A DNA stretch of 7,309 nucleotides. Origin: Colwellia sp. Lineage in GTDB: Bacteria > Pseudomonadota > Gammaproteobacteria > Enterobacterales > Alteromonadaceae. The stretch spans positions 1 through 7,309 of the forward strand of contig DPHE01000061.1 in the NCBI GenBank assembly GCA_003521815.1. Reading direction: 5' to 3'. Made by a program: the position numbers and the translations under genes. Each line of letters opens with the position of its first letter. The first letter of the stretch is position 1. Under the pieces are notes generated by a model. The model searched no databases. It was not told the DNA's origin and was given only the letters and a program-made list of their open reading frames with translations. Positions 1 to 6,589 of this stretch are shown piece by piece.

Positions 1-190
1 CCTTTTGTTGGTTCATCTAAAATTAGAACGCCGGCTGAACGAAGTAATAACTGTGCTATTTGCAAGCGCTGTGCTTGCCCGCCTGATAATCCTATTCCGG
101 TAGACCCTAGCCAAGTATCAAAGCCTGCAGGTAAACTATCGATAAAGGATGTTAAGTTGACTAATCGACAAGCCCGCCACATTTTATAAC
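1..190 (-). pseudogene. Truncated ABC-transporter ATPase remnant, CydD-like
   Basis: Reading the minus strand from about 190 down to the window edge gives an open frame that encodes the second half of an ABC nucleotide-binding domain. It starts WRACRLVNL, then FIDSLPAGFDTWLG, the signature LSGGQAQR, and the Walker B LILDEPT at the left edge. The GQAQR form of the signature and the LPxGxDTxLG run before it are typical of CydD, the ATPase/permease half of the CydDC exporter needed for cytochrome bd assembly, but another exporter ATPase is possible. The frame closes upstream at a TGA (200-198), and the first ATG (182-180) lies inside the domain. The transmembrane part, Walker A and Q-loop are therefore missing. 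The gene is 5'-truncated just beside an inverted repeat. Whether the 3' part outside the window is whole cannot be seen. Confidence 0.7.
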
Positions 191-246
191 TTAGGCGTCA
201 AAAATTATCATATTTATGTATCATAAATGCCCATTTCAACGCCTAA
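191..246. repeat. Inverted repeat at the junction of two truncated genes
   Basis: TTAGGCGT (191-198) and ACGCCTAA (239-246) are perfect 8-bp inverted copies. With a few flanking bases the match is 11 of 13. Nested inside is a second perfect inverted pair, ATTTATG (212-218) and CATAAAT (222-228). Similarity to the ABC ATPase ends at about 190 on the left and similarity to the S9 peptidase begins at about 242 on the right, so the arms lie at the breakpoint. No target-site duplication is visible. It could be a rearrangement scar, a decayed miniature element or chance. Confidence 0.45.
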
Positions 247-546
247 TCTCTTCAATTGTGCAATCGGTGTCTCAGGGATATATGACTTACTATTAATGCA
301 TGATGATGGTGATATTCCTCGCCGGGTGTATGGTGAGAAATATTTGTCGGGTGTTATTGGTAATGATGAACTGATTTAAAAGCTTTTTCACCAAGCGATA
401 ATGGTGACCAACTAAAAGCCCCCGTTTTATTGATGCATGGTGATGCTGACGAAAGAACACCAATATCTCAGGCTGAATCATTGGAAAAAGCACTAAAGGC
501 TAATTTCTATAAGTTATGTAACTATAAACGTATGGAAATCAATTGA
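227..546 (+). pseudogene. S9 prolyl oligopeptidase fragment with frameshift
   Basis: Two overlapping plus-strand frames together read as a middle piece of the alpha/beta-hydrolase domain of S9-family prolyl oligopeptidases (dipeptidyl-peptidase or acylaminoacyl-peptidase type). The first frame (227-379) gives PNLFNCAIGVSGIYDL, then YGEKYL and VIGNDE, and stops at TAA 377-379. The second frame (from 373) continues with LKAFSP, APVLLMHGDADERTP and QAESLEKAL, and ends at TGA 544-546. The family order is SGVYDL, IGNDE, AFSP, then HGxxDxxVP, where the Asp is catalytic; that Asp is kept here. The upstream Ser motif (GxSxGG) and the downstream His (GHGF region) are absent, so the piece is cut at both ends and cannot be active. 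Similarity fades at about 515. Confidence 0.8.
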
Positions 547-547
547 A

Positions 548-733
548 ATGTTAATATCGATCCCAACTAATAAACAATATCAGACTTGTCTCTATAGTAA
601 CAATGGAATAAAGTATTCTAGTTAGATGACTGGATGTGCTGAAGCCATATATTTAATATAAAGTTTACCAAATATTAAACGGGATGGGGACAACGACGGT
701 ATATCTTGCAAAATAATTCAAGGTTTTAACTAA
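548..733 (+). pseudogene. Decayed Excalibur calcium-binding domain remnant
   Basis: A single plus-strand frame starting at ATG 548 reads through two stop codons (TAG 623-625 and TAA 659-661). It contains MTGCAEA, then exactly seven codons, then PNIKRDGDNDGISCK, and ends at TAA 731-733. This matches the Excalibur domain, a small extracellular calcium-binding motif of the form M-x-S-C-x-E-A-x7-P-x-x-K-x-DGDxDGxxCE. The first stop stands where family members often have Gln before the Met, which fits a CAG-to-TAG change. Both Cys flanking the domain and the Asp/Gly calcium loop survive. Such domains usually sit at the C-terminus of larger exported or cold-shock-type proteins, but no partner domain remains here. 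The assignment rests on motif recall only. Confidence 0.6.
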
Positions 734-811
734 AGGCTTAAAGGGAATTTTGAATTGTAAATCCAGCTGTTTTTTTGTTCTTTAATCAAAAAAATCTATG
801 AAAACTAATTA

Positions 812-840
812 TTCATCCTCTCCCTACATTACTGTATAAT
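812..840 (+). promoter_or_regulatory. Candidate sigma-70 promoter for rimO
   Basis: A perfect -10 hexamer TATAAT lies at 835-840. With a 17-bp spacer the -35 would be TTCATC (812-817), only a partial match to TTGACA. Transcription would start near 847 and leave a leader of about 125 bases before rimO. No better promoter is seen between the pseudogenes and rimO. Confidence 0.4.
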
Positions 841-916
841 CCCGAGCATCAAACAAGTGCCTTAGCAAAGACATTAAATTTGCAATCAAGGTAGTTAAAT
901 CACCATTTATGAGGCT

Positions 917-956
917 GCTCTTTATTAGTTAAAGCCCCTTTAATACAATATAGAGC
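917..956 (+). other. Possible stem-loop in the rimO 5' leader
   Basis: The outer arms GCTCT (917-921) and AGAGC (952-956) pair, and the inner arms TTAAAG (929-934) and CTTTAA (938-943) pair around a CCC loop. The structure ends six bases before the SD-like GAG. It could influence ribosome access, but its pairing between the two stems is poor. Confidence 0.3.
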
Positions 957-971
957 AAGTTGAGAAAAAAC

Positions 972-2435
972 ATGACCGTAGAACAATTCGATCCAAAAGC
1001 ATCTAAGAAAAGCAGTAATTCTGCCGAAAGCCAAACAACCACGTTAGACATTCCATCTAAAATGATTGAAGAGCAACATCAAGCCGTTGTTGATTCAGGT
1101 GCACTAAAAAATGGCGCAAAAGTAGGTTTCGTGTCACTTGGTTGTCCAAAAAACCTTGTTGATTCTGAACGCATTCTTACGCAACTTCGTACAGAAGGTT
1201 ATGATGTAACCAATAGCTATAATGATGCAGAGCTTGTGATTGTAAACACTTGTGGCTTTATCGATTCAGCAGTGCAAGAGTCTTTAGATACTATTGGTGA
1301 AGCGTTAGCTGCAAACGGTAAAGTGTTAGTTACGGGTTGTTTAGGTGTTAAAAAAGATGAAATTATTGAACTTCATCCTAATGTTTTAGGTGTTACAGGC
1401 CCTCATGCTTACGATGAAGTATTAACACAAGTACATAAACATGTTCCTAAGCCTGTGCATAATCCATTTATCGATTTAGTACCGCCACAAGGCGTTAAGT
1501 TAACACCTAAACATTACGCTTATTTAAAGATATCAGAAGGGTGTAATCACCGTTGTACGTTCTGTATTATTCCGTCAATGCGCGGTGATTTAGACTCTCG
1601 CCCAGTCGGTGATGTATTAGGTGAAGCAAAACGTTTAGTTGATGCTGGCGTTAAAGAATTATTAGTTATTTCGCAAGATACATCGGCTTATGGCGTAGAT
1701 GTTAAACACAAAACTGATTTTTGGGAGGGCATGCCGGTTAAAACACATATGCAGCAGCTATGTGAAGAATTAGCAAAGCAGGGCGTTTGGATCCGTCTTC
1801 ACTATGTATATCCCTATCCACATGTGGATAAAATTATTCCATTAATGGCTGAGGGTAAAATCCTACCATATTTAGACATTCCTTTTCAGCATGCAAACAA
1901 GCGTATATTAAAATTGATGAAACGTCCTGGTAGCTCAGATCGCGTATTAGAGCGTATTGCTAAATGGCGAGAAATTTGTCCTGAGTTAGTCATTCGATCA
2001 ACATTTATTGTTGGTTTCCCAGGTGAAACAGAAGAGGAATTTGAAGAGTTATTAGATTTCTTAGACGAAGCTCAACTTGACCGTGTTGGTTGTTTCAAAT
2101 ACTCGCCAGTTAAAGGCGCTACGGCTAATGCATTACCTGATCATATTTCAGATGACGTGATGGAAAACAGACTGCAACGTTTTATGGCAGTACAAGCAAA
2201 AATCAGTGCGGATAAACTTCAAGCTCGAATTGGCCAAGAATATCTTATTCTTGTTGATGAAGTGAATGGCCTTGGTATTGTAGGGCGTTCTTACATGGAC
2301 GCACCTGAAGTTGATGGTAAAGTTTATTTGTCTGATGATTTTGATGCTGAGCCGGGCGACTTAATGTGGGTACAAATTATTCATGCAGACGAGCATGATG
2401 TTTGGGGTGTTCGTGTAGAAGATGAAGAGACTTAG
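972..2435 (+). CDS. rimO: Ribosomal protein S12 methylthiotransferase RimO
   Basis: RimO is a cytoplasmic radical-SAM enzyme that adds a beta-methylthio group to the conserved aspartate of ribosomal protein S12 (Asp89 in E. coli numbering). The 487-residue product shows the full architecture. The UPF0004 domain has cluster cysteines in SLGCPKN (C58), VNTCGF (C94) and TGCLG (C123). The radical-SAM CxxxCxxC is in SEGCNHRCTFC (C191, C195, C198). FIVGFPGET follows, and a C-terminal TRAM domain spans about 415-480. SQDTSAYGVD and LHYVYPYP support RimO over the tRNA enzyme MiaB. I chose ATG 972 because the protein then begins MTVEQFDP behind an SD-like GAG; an in-frame TTG at 960 is the alternative. 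A Ser/Lys/Gln-rich extension of about 45 residues precedes the domain, making it longer than the 441-residue E. coli enzyme. No truncation or missing ligand is seen. Confidence 0.97.
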   Translation: MTVEQFDPKASKKSSNSAESQTTTLDIPSKMIEEQHQAVVDSGALKNGAKVGFVSLGCPKNLVDSERILTQLRTEGYDVTNSYNDAELVIVNTCGFIDSAVQESLDTIGEALAANGKVLVTGCLGVKKDEIIELHPNVLGVTGPHAYDEVLTQVHKHVPKPVHNPFIDLVPPQGVKLTPKHYAYLKISEGCNHRCTFCIIPSMRGDLDSRPVGDVLGEAKRLVDAGVKELLVISQDTSAYGVDVKHKTDFWEGMPVKTHMQQLCEELAKQGVWIRLHYVYPYPHVDKIIPLMAEGKILPYLDIPFQHANKRILKLMKRPGSSDRVLERIAKWREICPELVIRSTFIVGFPGETEEEFEELLDFLDEAQLDRVGCFKYSPVKGATANALPDHISDDVMENRLQRFMAVQAKISADKLQARIGQEYLILVDEVNGLGIVGRSYMDAPEVDGKVYLSDDFDAEPGDLMWVQIIHADEHDVWGVRVEDEET

Positions 2436-2484
2436 TTCTAGTTACATTTAAAATATTTACTACTCAGTTTTATTTTCTTAAAAT

Positions 2485-2516
2485 GTTAAGCAATAATTAA
2501 TAGATTATTGCTTAAC
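2485..2516. terminator. Hairpin terminator between convergent genes
   Basis: A perfect 13-bp stem, GTTAAGCAATAAT (2485-2497) with ATTATTGCTTAAC (2504-2516), encloses the six-base loop TAATAG. A T-rich run (2519-2529, including TTTTT) follows on the plus strand. It lies 49 bases after the rimO stop and 11 bases before the end of the minus-strand gene, so it probably ends transcription from both sides. The stem is AT-rich for an intrinsic terminator. Confidence 0.75.
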
Positions 2517-2527
2517 GATATTTTTCT

Positions 2528-2801
2528 TTATCGCATTAACTTAACTTGGTCAATATGGTCTGGTTCATCTTCTTCTAAGTAAGCTTCTTCAGGCGTTAAA
2601 TCCTCGTCATCAAAGCCGTTTATCATCGGTTGTAGTTGCTTACGAAAGACATGACCAACAGTAATAATCCTTATAGCCTTCACCGTCTTTCAATTTGCTA
2701 GCGGTACGCCAATGCCAATCAATTTTTGTCGCACCACTACCACGTGCCATTTCAGTAATATAACAGGTTTGACAAGCGATTTTTTCAACATGATTATTCA
2801 A
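2528..2801 (-). pseudogene. Small CxxC-CxxC protein with acidic tail, frameshifted
   Basis: Two adjoining minus-strand frames make one coherent protein of about 90 residues. Frame one (2801 to 2640) begins at TTG with AAGG seven bases upstream. It encodes NNHVEKIACQTCYITEMAR, a Trp/His/Lys-rich middle (KIDWHWRTASKL), and YYCWSCLS, then stops at TAA 2642-2640. Frame two continues with KQLQPMINGF and a very acidic tail (DDEDLTPEEAYLEEDEPDH) and ends at TAA 2530-2528. Deleting one T at the junction (TCG-T-AAG) joins them. Cysteines at about 10, 13, 48 and 51 suggest a zinc-ribbon-like metal site. The tail is well conserved in character, so the break is recent, or a sequencing error, or less likely a recoding site. 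I do not recognise the family and assign no function. No ATG precedes the first Cys pair in this frame. Confidence 0.65.
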
Positions 2802-3128
2802 TTTTATGCCTTGTTGTTCACTTTTTTAGGGTGTTTTTAGCCAGTAAGTTAAACATATATCTGATCGTAGTAGGTGGTTTTTTAAACTCAATTTATGTAT
2901 TTGATAAATGAACATCTCTAGCGGTGCACGAGAATATTTACATTGATTATCTGGGGATTATTTATCAAAAAATCATTCTAATAAGTGATGCTAAATATCG
3001 TTTAATAATACCGGGTATAAGTAATTTGTAAAAAATATATCAGGTATTTCCCCATAACAAAATTTAGGTCTTTAAATCATTATTAAAAGTATGTTGTTAC
3101 AAAAACGTATAAATATTTTAAGGAAGAT
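2802..3128. other. Divergent intergenic region
   Basis: This 327-bp spacer lies between the start of the small cysteine protein (minus) and the FNR-like gene (plus), so it should hold promoters for both. I find no convincing -35/-10 pair and no recognisable gene remnant. A 10-bp inverted repeat, TTTGATAAAT (2900-2909) and ATTTATCAAA (2960-2969), and a TTGAT half-site (2943-2947) resemble FNR half-sites (TTGAT), but no full TTGATnnnnATCAA is present. A good SD (AAGGAAG, about 3120-3126) precedes the FNR-like ATG. Confidence 0.45.
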
Positions 3129-3830
3129 ATGAAAGACTATAAACAGGAAGTGTCAAAAGGGTGTGAACGCTGTATTTGGAATAACAGTTGCATTGGGTCA
3201 AAACTCCTAGAATATGCGCCTTATATTAAGATATTTCAGTCACATATACTGAGTGTTAATGACCATGTATTTAATACAGGTGATACATTAAGCACACTTT
3301 ATGTGATTAAATCAGGAGCGATAAAAAGCTATGTGACTAATCATAGTGGTGATGAACAAATTTTAAATTTTTCTCTTCCTAATGATGTCATCGGTTTAGA
3401 TAGCTATGATTCTGACCAATATGTTTCATCAGCTATTGCCTTACAAACCTCGTCAGTTTGTGCCATTCCACTTGTTGAGGTAAAAAAAATACTCAATGAG
3501 GTAGTCCCAGAATGGTTGTTGAAACTCGCTCTAGATAATTTTAAACGACATGTTCGTAATATTTCCTTGTTAAATAATAAAAAAGCTAAATCACGCATTG
3601 CCGCATTTTTAATTGATACAGCTGATAACTGTAAACCTCTTGGCTGTTCAGGCAAAGATTTTGAATTAAGCATGTCTCGTGATGACATAGGAAATTATCT
3701 AGGCTTAGCATCAGAAACGGTCAGTAGAAAATTGACACTGTTACAGCAAGAAGGCTGGGTAAAAATGGAACGCCGCCAAGTAACTATTGTAGATATCGCT
3801 CATTTAAGTGAAACGGCACAACATCGCTAA
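3129..3830 (+). CDS. FNR-type oxygen-sensing transcriptional regulator
   Basis: This is a 233-residue CRP/FNR-superfamily regulator. FNR proteins hold an O2-labile [4Fe-4S] cluster, dimerise when it is intact and switch anaerobic genes. The four cluster ligands of E. coli FNR (C20, C23, C29, C122) match C12, C15, C21 (spacing x2, x5) and C111 (SSVCAIP). The cyclic-nucleotide-like beta-roll spans about 35-125 and includes the FNR-like IKSGAIKSY and GDEQI. A long dimer helix lies around 128-150. The winged HTH is SRDDIGNYLGLASETVSR (183-200), and E196, S199, R200 match FNR E209, S212, R213, which read the TTGAT half-site. An extra Cys pair (C168, C173) is not in E. coli FNR. The start is supported by AAGGAAG just upstream. 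It lies 182 bases before the proton ATPase on the same strand. It may be a second FNR paralogue rather than the main one. Confidence 0.92.
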   Translation: MKDYKQEVSKGCERCIWNNSCIGSKLLEYAPYIKIFQSHILSVNDHVFNTGDTLSTLYVIKSGAIKSYVTNHSGDEQILNFSLPNDVIGLDSYDSDQYVSSAIALQTSSVCAIPLVEVKKILNEVVPEWLLKLALDNFKRHVRNISLLNNKKAKSRIAAFLIDTADNCKPLGCSGKDFELSMSRDDIGNYLGLASETVSRKLTLLQQEGWVKMERRQVTIVDIAHLSETAQHR

Positions 3831-3849
3831 TATTGGTCTATATTCGTTA

Positions 3850-3867
3850 AAAAAAGCGTGCTTTTTT
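3850..3867 (+). terminator. Possible short intrinsic terminator after the FNR-like gene
   Basis: AAAAAAG (3850-3856) pairs with CTTTTTT (3861-3867) around the loop CGTG, 19 bases past the stop codon. The T tract doubles as the stem, so the hairpin is weak. If real, it separates the regulator and ATPase into two transcripts. Confidence 0.4.
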
Positions 3868-4012
3868 GATGTGATTAGTCACACCGCCTTGGTGGTGATG
3901 TGTCTCTAAATTATGGTTAGTTGTTTGTAATGAGAAAAAACAAAGAAAATCATAGTGATACAGCGAAAAACTTGTAATGACAAAGTTTATACTACAATTT
4001 AGTTATTGTTAA
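3868..4012 (+). promoter_or_regulatory. Upstream region of the P-type ATPase with dyad sites
   Basis: The spacer carries a perfect dyad TGTGA-TTAG-TCACA (3870-3883), whose four-base spacing is that of FNR sites although the half-site looks CRP-like. It also has a second dyad TTGT-AATG-ACAA (3972-3983); TTGTAATGA from this dyad is repeated directly at 3925-3933, 47 bp upstream. A TATACT (3988-3993) could serve as a -10 but has no matching -35 at normal spacing, as expected for an activator-dependent promoter. These are sequence observations; binding is inferred. Confidence 0.35.
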
Positions 4013-6481
4013 ATGGCTTATAATTATATGAAAATAAAAAATACTGAAGCTTACCTTAACCAAAAAACTGTAGATTTACTTGATGACTTTAACGTGGAAC
4101 TTGACCGTGGTCTGTCAACATCTGAAGCGAAAATTAGATTAGAAAGTTTTGGTCCCAACAAAATCACTGAGAAAGAAGAAAGTATATTACACCGTATACT
4201 ACGTCGATTTTGGGGACCTATTCCCTGGATGATTGAGGCTGCCGCGCTTTTATCGGCCTTGGTTAAACACTGGGAAGATTTTGTAATTATAACAATAATG
4301 CTTTTAGTTAATGTACTAATTGATTTTTTTCAGGAACATAAAGCTTTAAATGCGCTGAAAGTTTTAAAAAGTCACCTAAACCTTGAAGTTCGCGTATTAC
4401 GGGACGGACATTATAATTTACTTCCCGCACAAGACTTAGTGCCAGGTGACATTATTAGAATACGCATTGGTGATATAATCCCCGCTGATGTTAAATTACT
4501 AAGCGGGGGCTTTGTGTCGGTTGATGAATCATCCTTAACAGGGGAGTCATTACCCGTGACTAAACATGAGGGTGAACTAGCATACAGTAATACAGTAATA
4601 AAACAGGGTGAAATGCTAGCGTTGATTGTTAATACAGCTAGTAATACTCGTTTTAATACTGTTGTTGCTCTTGTGGCTAAAGCTTCACTAAATGAACGCA
4701 GTCACTTCCAACAGATGGTAATGAAAATTGGTAATTTTCTTATCGTTCTCACCCTTTTTATGGTGTTATTAATTATAATAGCAGGCGTTCTTCGCCAAGA
4801 ACCCTTATTTGAAATTGCTCGCTTTGCCTTGGTTTTAACCGTAGCAGCAATACCCGTTGCTTTGCCCGCAGTACTGTCAGTTACAATGGCGGTAGGCGCT
4901 GTTAACCTAGCCAAAAAGAAGGCTATTGTTTCTCGTCTTACTGCGATTGAAGAGCTTGCTGGTGTCGATATTTTTTGCTCAGATAAAACAGGAACCTTAA
5001 CAAAGAATGAAATGCAAGTAACTGAATCTATAACCTTTAATGACCATATAGAGCTAGAGCTATTTCTTTACGCAGTGCTTGCTTCGCGCCATGAAAATCA
5101 TGATCCCATTGAAGTCCCTTTATTTGATTATATTGATACCCAATATCCTCATGCTAATTGGCAAGAATGGAAACAGCTGCAATTTAATCCCTTTGATCCA
5201 GTTAAAAAATTCACTTCCGCAATCGTTTGTCTCTCTAATGAAAAGTTAACTGTCTATAAAGGCGCACCTCAAATTATATTGAAAATGGCTGACTTGTCAG
5301 AGAAAGAATACGTTGCAATAACGAAATACATTGAATTATTTGCTACTAGAGGCTACCGCTCTTTAGCCGTGGCTATTGAAAAAGAAAAAGACAATATTGA
5401 ACTCATTGGCTTAATACCTTTAATTGATCCTGAAAGAGAGGATTCCGCACAAGTTATTCAAACCATGCTAGAGCATGGAGTAACGGTTAAAATGATCACG
5501 GGTGATAATGCCGCAATTGCAAGTGAGATAGGACAAAGACTTGGTTTTAAAAAAGGCGTAATATGTTCTAAAGAATTGTCCTCATATGATGGGATAAAAT
5601 TGTTAAAAACTATTGAATCTTTTGATATTTTTGCAGAAGTGCTCCCAGAAGATAAATACCTAATTGTAGAAGAACTGCAAAAAGCAGGTCATTTAGTTGG
5701 CATGACAGGTGATGGAGTCAATGATGCGCCAGCCCTAAAAAAAGCAGATTGTGGTTTTGCTGTGTCCAATGCTACTGACGCAGCACGTGCCTCTGCTGAT
5801 ATCATATTGACCTCCCCTGGTATTTCAGTGATTAATCATGCTATAGAGCAGGCTAGAATTACTTTTGAAAGAATGAAGAGTTATGCCACTTTTCGTGTTG
5901 CAGAAACTATTCGAATTGTGTTGTTTATGACATTAAGTATTCTAGTATTTAATTTCTACCCAATAACAACGGTAATGATAATTCTCTTAGCGTTATTGAA
6001 CGACATACCTATTCTTGCGATTGCTTATGACAATACTAAAGTTAGCAGTCTCCCCGTTTCTTGGAAAATGCATACCTTACTCACCGTTTCTACAGTACTG
6101 GGTCTAGCTGGTGTTTTATCTTCATTCGTTTTATTTTTCTGGTTACAAAAGCAAGGGGTTGCTGAAGATACAATTCAAAGCCTTTTATTCTTAAAGTTGA
6201 TTATCGCCGGGCATAGCACACTTTATATTACTAGAGCTGATGGTTGGTTTTATCAAAAACCTTGGCCCTCACCCTTATTACTTGTTGCGACATTTGGCAC
6301 TGAAATGCTCGGTACACTTATTGCGGTTTATGGCTTATTTATTACTCCTATAGGCTGGGAGTTTGCGCTTTATATTTGGCTTTATGCCTTTGTTTGGTTT
6401 TTAATTAATGATGTAATTAAAATGGTGACCTATCGTTTTATCAACTACTCAGCTAAAAATAATAACGCAGTAAAAGTTTAA
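4013..6481 (+). CDS. P3A-type plasma-membrane proton-exporting ATPase
   Basis: This is an 822-residue inner-membrane pump that uses ATP to move ions, most likely H+ out of the cytoplasm. Motifs in order are the actuator TGES (176-179), PVALP in M4 (281-285), DKTGTLT with the phosphorylated D324, KGAP (416-419), TGDN (496-499) and TGDGVNDAP (565-573). About ten hydrophobic segments fit the P-type plan: M1-M2 near 68-108, M3-M4 near 240-298, M5-M10 from 628 to 802. Residues aligned with the plant pump AHA2 support H+ transport: N100 (AHA2 N106), R634 in M5 (R655) and D664 in M6 (D684). The long C-terminal autoinhibitory domain of plant pumps is absent, as in archaeal members, so control is probably transcriptional. 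Neither ATG 4013 nor the in-frame ATG 4028 has an SD sequence, so the start is uncertain by five residues. It follows the FNR-like gene in the same direction. Confidence 0.93.
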   Translation: MAYNYMKIKNTEAYLNQKTVDLLDDFNVELDRGLSTSEAKIRLESFGPNKITEKEESILHRILRRFWGPIPWMIEAAALLSALVKHWEDFVIITIMLLVNVLIDFFQEHKALNALKVLKSHLNLEVRVLRDGHYNLLPAQDLVPGDIIRIRIGDIIPADVKLLSGGFVSVDESSLTGESLPVTKHEGELAYSNTVIKQGEMLALIVNTASNTRFNTVVALVAKASLNERSHFQQMVMKIGNFLIVLTLFMVLLIIIAGVLRQEPLFEIARFALVLTVAAIPVALPAVLSVTMAVGAVNLAKKKAIVSRLTAIEELAGVDIFCSDKTGTLTKNEMQVTESITFNDHIELELFLYAVLASRHENHDPIEVPLFDYIDTQYPHANWQEWKQLQFNPFDPVKKFTSAIVCLSNEKLTVYKGAPQIILKMADLSEKEYVAITKYIELFATRGYRSLAVAIEKEKDNIELIGLIPLIDPEREDSAQVIQTMLEHGVTVKMITGDNAAIASEIGQRLGFKKGVICSKELSSYDGIKLLKTIESFDIFAEVLPEDKYLIVEELQKAGHLVGMTGDGVNDAPALKKADCGFAVSNATDAARASADIILTSPGISVINHAIEQARITFERMKSYATFRVAETIRIVLFMTLSILVFNFYPITTVMIILLALLNDIPILAIAYDNTKVSSLPVSWKMHTLLTVSTVLGLAGVLSSFVLFFWLQKQGVAEDTIQSLLFLKLIIAGHSTLYITRADGWFYQKPWPSPLLLVATFGTEMLGTLIAVYGLFITPIGWEFALYIWLYAFVWFLINDVIKMVTYRFINYSAKNNNAVKV

Positions 6482-6589
6482 ACATTATTGGTGACATTAA
6501 CCCTATGAAATATTTGAGGATATCTAATAGATTTAAGTGTACTAACACAGTCACAGGATCAAAATATTTAGTCAAAATAAAAATACTCT
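6482..6589. other. Convergent intergenic region, ATPase and LOG genes
   Basis: This 108-bp AT-rich spacer separates two gene ends. I see no hairpin followed by a T run on either strand and no open frame of note. Termination here may be Rho-dependent. Confidence 0.4.

Larger units (their letters stand above)
734..971 (+). other. Non-coding leader region of rimO
   Basis: I find no coding frame or gene remnant on either strand here. The stretch is very AT-rich, includes a T7 run just after CAGCTG (about 763-775), and holds the candidate promoter and leader hairpin listed separately. The SD-like GAG at 962-964 is weak and lies seven bases before the chosen rimO ATG. Confidence 0.5.

Noticed and set aside
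191..246. Integron attC site
   Set aside because: The arms contain TTAGGC and GCCTAA, but in the opposite order to the GCCTAAC...GTTAGGC layout of attC sites, and no cassette or integrase is present.
293..493. Minus-strand open frame of 66 codons
   Set aside because: It lies antisense to the S9 peptidase fragment, whose plus-strand match is clear; the composition is not protein-like.
960..971. TTG 960 as the rimO start
   Set aside because: It adds only MRKN, and ATG 972 has an SD-like GAG at suitable distance and gives the natural MTVEQFDP start.
2901..2968. Full FNR box before the regulator gene
   Set aside because: TTGAT half-sites occur, but none has an ATCAA partner at four-base spacing.
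3108..3113. TATAAA as the -10 of the FNR-like gene
   Set aside because: No -35 lies at 16-18 bp and transcription would start at or inside the SD sequence.
3404..3688. Minus-strand open frame of 94 codons
   Set aside because: It is antisense within the FNR-like gene, with no SD and no recognisable motif.
3870..3883. Canonical CRP site
   Set aside because: TGTGA and TCACA are separated by four bases, not the six of CRP operators.
4702..4914. Minus-strand open frame of 70 codons
   Set aside because: It is antisense to membrane segments M3-M4 of the ATPase; shadow of the real frame.
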